From Atriophallophorus winterbourni (Eukaryota; Platyhelminthes; Trematoda; Plagiorchiida; Microphallidae): DNA of 64,000 bases. The notes beneath the pieces were generated by a model. It was not told the DNA's origin and made no database searches. It was given only the letters and a program-made list of their open reading frames with translations. Of the stretch, positions 58,801 through 64,000 are shown in pieces; positions within the stretch are counted from its first letter, which is position 1, and every line of letters starts with the position of its first letter. Location of the stretch: assembly GCA_013407085.1 (NCBI GenBank), contig JACCGJ010001899.1, forward strand, positions 1-64,000. The letters are read 5' to 3'. Made by a program: the position numbers and the translations under genes.

Positions 58801-61800
58801 CTTTTACACCGTAGTCAACGTCAGGATTTATGTAAGTGTTCAATATTATCGAGATTAAATCTAGTTGAAAACGTCCGAAAATGCGTTTCAGTAAACAAAG
58901 CAAGCTGCACGCACGCTTGTAGACAGCTACGCACTGAAGGCTGTTCTTCCAAATGACAGACATCAAGATTCCGATAAGATTTTTCGATGAACTCCATTGA
59001 AGCGGTTGGCTGCTGAGTGTGTAGGTAAACAGGAAGGGTTATCTAACTTGCAACAGTTTGCAATTTTTCAAATTAAATGGCAGTTTGTTTGAGATTTACC
59101 ACTGGTGCAGCTTAATCAAATCTTCATGTGAACTTGACATTCGTCGATAGAATTGACCTTCATCCTGATTTTTACATCGTCTGCAAATAAAACTAGCTAA
59201 CTTGCGAGTAATTTAGGTAGATCGTTTATAAATATGAAAAACAGTATCGGACTAAGAACCGAAACCTGAGGGACTCTGCTCCTGGCTTCAATTGTTCGAG
59301 AAGTTTCACCACCTTTGCTGACTTTCACTTTGCGTCCAGACAGACAATTTGTAAACCATCTAGGTGCGTTTTCGATGACGCCAACATTCTGCAGCTTTTG
59401 AAGCAGTAAGGAGTGAGTTACACTGTCGAATGCTTTATATATATCTAAGTTAACGGCACGGACCGAAACCTCTTGGTTTACTGCTTCCGTCCAGTCTTTA
59501 GAGTCATGAGGAAGTTAAACAGGCGATAATATGTTTTCATAAACCTGTGTTGTGTGAAAGTTATCAGCGAATGATAATCAAGATGTTAAACGAGTCGTTC
59601 AAACACGAGGCGTTCTAGAATTTTAGAAACGCTGTAAGAAACGTCACGGGTCGGTAATTTGCTGGATCAGAACGACTGCCCCCTTTGTAGATTTGTGTGA
59701 TAACCCCTGTTATTCATTGAGTTGTTACAGTTCCCGTATATAATGAGTGCCTGAATAGACCAGATAGTGGGTCACAAAGCTCCAGATCGCATGGTTTGAG
59801 AACAGCAGGTGTTATTTCATTCTCTCCGGGTATTTTTTCCCACAACCATAGGATTTACCTCGATGTTACCTAGGCATTCAACCTGTTGTGGGAGCCTCAG
59901 AGACGCCAGATTTGACATGTTCTTTGGATAAAATGATACTAGGCATCAGCTGTATCCTTGACATCATCAGTCAGTCCGTTCTCTGTATGGATGGGAGATA
60001 CACCTGGTTTAACCTCAATCGCGGTGTTTACGATGGTTTACTCCAAATTAGGATTTCTTTCCATCTGGTCGATTACCTTCCAATGGCGATATGGCTTGTC
60101 TTTTCCGATTGAGGACGTCAACTTTTTACGAAAAGCTACGAAAGTGTTACTAAGATAAATGTGCTTGTGTTATTTTGTGTTAATTCCATTCAAAATTTTT
60201 TCATGTCTATCCATTTTCGAGTGCGGCTTCGGAGTTTGAAGCAAAATGGTATTGAATTCCTTTTGGTAAAACGGTTGGAATTTTCGTTCAGTTTTGTATC
60301 AGATATAACTTAACAGACTAAAACAATGAGTTTCTGCATTCGGAAGGTCGAAGTAATCGACGCTCTTGATAAACGTAACTTGGTCCGACGCCCTTCTGGC
60401 GTTGCACACGAATTTGAAGAACAACGTCAGATTGTCAATTATCATCAAAGGACTATGATACTGCATTGACTCTAAAGCTTTTGCTTTGAAGGTTAAAACC
60501 AGATTTAGAATTCATGATTCATTTAGCCCCCTCTGTTGAGTGAATTAATGGGCATGGTTGTACAGGGGATTGAAATTGATTCTACTACGGAATTTTTACT
60601 CAAGGGATTGCTGATTATGCACACGTTTAGTGTAGAGATGTTGGAGGTTGAAATCACGTATTATTAACAATAGGAATCCTTCAAGGTTTCTAGCGTTGCG
60701 CATCATTTGTAACAACGTTTTATTGGGAGAATCGTACTAGTTGGGCGAGCGGTAGATCACACTAAGTATGCAGTTCTCTCCAGGTTTCAAACGAAGGCTA
60801 CCCCACATGGTGTTCTTAAGCTCGAATTTTGCTTCAGGTCCAGCTGTGAATTGAAGACGTTCCTTATAATACATAGAAACTCCACCACCTGATCTTTAAC
60901 GGTTTCATTAAAGGAGAATCATGTTGGAAAGTGCTATCTCGCAATCGTTAACCTGATCGTAAAACAATGTTTCGGTTATAGAAATCATGCTAGCAGAAAA
61001 CTAAGCGGTAATATGAGATAATTAGGCTATTTTGTTCCGCAAGCACTCTGCATTCGTGTATAGGCATTTACCAGTGGTTTTCGTGTGGTCCATCGTCCTT
61101 GTATTTTGAAGACTTCGGAAACGTGATGGTATTCGCGACAACGTTTCCGCGTTCTTCAATAGATTCTGCAACGTATAACCAATGTCTTTAGCTTCTTGTT
61201 GTTTTTTCACTAGTTCTGTTGTACTGCTATCTCCTGGAACGACTGGAAGAATCAGACTGCACTCATTGATTTTCTTACGCACGTCTCTCCCTCCTTTTGA
61301 TTCTTACCAGGGTATTTCGGCGTACATTTTATTATTGTTCGTAGTTATGTCACGTACAATGTAAGAATTCAAAACAACAATCTACATATTCATCTCACTG
61401 ATTAGTTTTACTTTTATTAGCCGCGCTTCGCCGACGTGTGATTAGCTGTGGTAGCGAAACAAACGTGTAACGTTTCCATCCCCATCAACGTAAATAGTGT
61501 GGACCGTTGTTCTAGGTCGTATCGCTGTCTATTCTCCAGAATGTTATTGCTAGACTCCTGTATGTTGGTACAGATTACAGAGAGATTTTCGGCGATCTCC
61601 AGGGCGGCAACATCAGGAGTTGAAATCGATTATATGAGCGGAACAGGTCGGTGCTCCTTTCAAATATGGACCGATCTTTTATAGCTTGCACAATTGAATG
61701 TGAATTACACGATGAGGTCATGGATAAGACGTATGATTAGGTTGGTATGTCTAATCTGCTCAATCCCTCGAGCCCAGACTTATTTACTATGATTTTAAAC

Positions 61801-64000
61801 CCATGGCCATTAACAAAAAAGCTTATTCCAATCAATTCCACCACAAACTACAACGGCTGTCAAGTTTGTGCATTTATTAGTTATGGGCAAAAGGATTAAG
61901 TTGCGTTAGCGCTTGAAACAGTGGAAAATTGGTTAAAATCTGAGGTTTTATGTTTCATATATTTGGTTTTACACCAAACGAGTCCACACGTATGCGAATT
62001 GGGTCTAAACATATGATTATGAAAAATGCTTATTTTCATGCATTTCCAGTACACACTTAAGAATCATCAAGTAGGGACTGTATGATCAGGATACGCGTGC
62101 ACCAAATCAGTCCAGCGAATGCATGACTAGTTCGTCTGTTCAAAAATATGGACCATCATTCTATCACTTTCATATGTGAATGCAACCAATGATAAAGCTT
62201 CATTTCTTTTTGCACACGTAAAATTGATTTACGCTAATACCGACTTCCCAATGTGCGTTTCACAACATGTGTATTTTAGTTACCCGAAAAATACATTATT
62301 AATGCAAAATAGATGACATTTTATTTAATTTCAATTTGGGCTTTTCGCAATGTACCTTGCAGATATTTTCATAGTTTATTTGAAAAATGCTTTTTTGATA
62401 ATGGGAAAAATACCCCATTTTTCAACATTCCTAATTATATCCACTGAACAGCAAAAATGTTAGCATACTCATTGCCGATCATACAAAAGGGAATCAATTG
62501 AATTTGTTAGCAAATCTAAACGCTAAGACGAAAATAACACAAATTGTTTAAATATTTGTTACTTAATTATTTGCGTTATCGGGTTATTATGAGATTCACA
62601 CAAAATATATGATTCAATGAAAGGAATTTATGTAATAATAACAGATTTAACAATATACATAGTGAATATCAATTTTAAAATGGACTAGATAATTTTCTTA
62701 ATTCGATTGTATACGTTTCAGCGAATAGTTTCTAAATGTTACTGCAATGTGTGTATCGTAAATCCTGTCATTAGTTTGTGATTATGAATTTTAGCTTTCA
62801 GCATAAACCTCACGATGCTTTGCGGATGTGTTCACACTTTGACATTAATGTAGCATTGCAGGTGGTTGAAGGTGACAAGATTGGATTAGCGATTAAAAGG
62901 CGATACGGAGATCCATTGGTCTAAGTGGAGTTTCCTTGGAATGCTCTTGGAAAATTTGTTATAAAATAAATTAATAACTTTTTGGAAAATAGAATCACCA
63001 ACAATCCAAGTCAGTATTTAGGCAAAAATCTCATGATCGGCCTATTGTTCCTATGTAGTACCTCCTGTTTATTACATCTGCTTCACTGCCGGTAGATACG
63101 TCAATTTATCAATATTAATATAGATCAAAAGCAATCAAATAAACATGGAGATAGATCAAATAATAAACCAACATCTTAGTTTCTATATCTGGGGGTGAGA
63201 AATAAATTTATTCCCAAGTTCCATTCGCTGCTTCCGAAAACATTTTTGAGCAATATTTTCAGCGTGTAGTTATTCCGATCTCCAACCAAATCAGTATGAA
63301 AGTTCAAGGCATCTACGTAACAAATGTTTGAGCAAATAAATAAGAAAATTATTTAAATGCTTATATTTTGGCTGATTCGTTAACTTCACACGGTATGGTT
63401 AGCTCATTATGTTTCTGCTACATTCAGAACGATCAACATTAACTAAAGTCGAAACGCACATAGATATATTTTCACATTCTATCAATTTTTCCAAATATTT
63501 ATCTACGTCTGTGTTCTAGTTAAATTAGTTTGGTAATAGATGTCAGATTGAATTAAACTGATAGAAAGCTAGCATCAGTATTAAATATTCTGTAGACACA
63601 TTTCGGGAGATTTTGAATGGTCAATCGATGTAATATCACATGGTAGTCAATATTAACCAGTTGATTGTTTCTCACGGAAATCATCCGGTACACACCTAAC
63701 TTACGTTTGTAAATTTAGTGGAAACTGTGAAATGTCTTTCCATGTATAGAATTAACTAGCATTGCATGACATTTTTGCGTATTACAATCTCCGTTAAAAT
63801 GCGAGAAATCGATGATTAGCGACATATTGTGAGAGGCGTGATTGTTGTGAGCATATGAGTGACATATTAACTGAATAAAATCAATTTTACAGGACAATAC
63901 CTAATGAACAAAATTCATCAACAAGGAAATTCACTTACATCAACACAAGCATCTTTGATTGCGTATTTAGTTTCCAATATCAAATGAACCACTGTGAAAC
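55606..64000 (-). CDS. Copy B of the multi-exon secreted-protein gene (5' end outside window)
   Basis: Exons on minus, 5' to 3': 63939-63991, 63705-63755, 62814-62920, 57896-58139, 57573-57592 (20-nt microexon), 56609-56672, 56464-56509, 55919-55986, 55606-55839. Each has an AG acceptor and GT donor (for example GTAAGT, GTGAGG, GTGAGT) and an open frame. The phase runs are consistent for the first three, for 57896 to 57573 to 56609 to 56464, and for 55919 to 55606. Two joints (62814 to 57896 and 56464 to 55919) need a further small exon each. With a first exon like 15816-15978 the product would be about 350 residues, secreted, with no recognised domain. A decayed CR1 LINE lies in the intron at 58168-61760. 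Confidence 0.6.
57896..58139 (-). CDS. Largest internal exon, copy B
   Basis: Acceptor CACATTTTCAG and donor GTGAGT, 81 cod­ons plus 1 nt. It reads TSDHCSVLKWF, YVAMFQLQFSPHVNVQQYI and FAPVYPHY. It differs from copy A at 26 residues, while its length, phases and splice sites are kept. Confidence 0.6.
58168..61760 (-). mobile_element. CR1-like LINE inside the copy B gene, decayed
   Basis: Same insertion as 9434-13240. On minus: ORF1-like (61740-61430), an endonuclease start NAECLRNKI (near 61030), EN and RT remnants, and an RT C-terminal reading NNSMFEQRLTRLRSRTFECR (58786-58478). The 3' tail is near 58170. The RT catalytic region is more degraded than in copy A. Confidence 0.8.

Larger units (their letters stand above)
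53171..64000. repeat. Segmental duplication, copy B
   Basis: Same orientation as 426-15460. The copies are about 98% identical in several gene introns (for example 57110-57360 against 8385-8630) and about 91% in the intronic LINE. The block continues beyond the window end. Confidence 0.9.

Noticed and set aside
1..64000. tRNA, rRNA or CRISPR arrays
   Set aside because: No cloverleaf, rRNA-like block or regular spaced repeat was seen by eye. A tRNAscan run could still find one.

Overview
The window looks like AT-rich invertebrate nuclear DNA. It is packed with decayed retroelements and has short exons, GT-AG splice sites and no operons or bacterial signals. The mix of CR1-like LINEs, an RTE/BovB-type LINE, Pao/BEL LTR elements and a Penelope-like element would fit a flatworm, perhaps a trematode. 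That assignment is an inference and is not proven by the sequence.

Layout. (i) 1-6.3 kb: two decayed CR1-like LINEs on + and an antisense LINE ORF1-like piece. (ii) 6.9-16.0 kb: a minus-strand multi-exon gene (copy A) for a predicted secreted protein of an unrecognised family, with a CR1-like LINE (9.43-13.24 kb, minus) inside an intron. (iii) 16-24.7 kb: candidate relatives of copy A exons, RTE and CR1 scraps, and long stretches where I see nothing. (iv) 24.78-27.82 kb: Pao-1, a complete LTR element with TSDs that carries only gag and protease. (v) 28.5-35.6 kb: a copy-A-like exon at 28.55 kb, a good candidate exon at 33.38 kb, otherwise blank. (vi) 35.7-39.8 kb: an integrase-like fragment and a nearly full-length decayed RTE. 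(vii) 40.7-44.0 kb: LINE pieces plus three candidate minus-strand exons. (viii) 44.3-45.7 kb: a Penelope-like element junction with an inverted terminal piece and two hammerhead-ribozyme-like cores. (ix) 46.1-47 kb: another CR1 piece. (x) 48.69-52.33 kb: Pao-2, a young minus-strand LTR element whose gag-protease ORF is fused in frame to an integrase C-terminal domain. (xi) 52.4-64.0 kb: an inverted LINE piece, then copy B, a second copy of roughly 0.4-15.5 kb that runs off the window end.

The main discovery is the A/B gene pair. Introns next to the exons are about 98% identical in the stretches I compared, while the coding exons differ by about 13-15% of bases. By-eye counting over nine exons gives about 79 replacement codons against about 12 silent ones. 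This is the pattern of a gene family under diversifying selection, as in venom or host-interaction proteins. Copy B keeps every splice site and frame I could check. Copy A carries several lesions and is probably a pseudogene. Exon counts and alignments were made by eye and the gene model is not fully closed.
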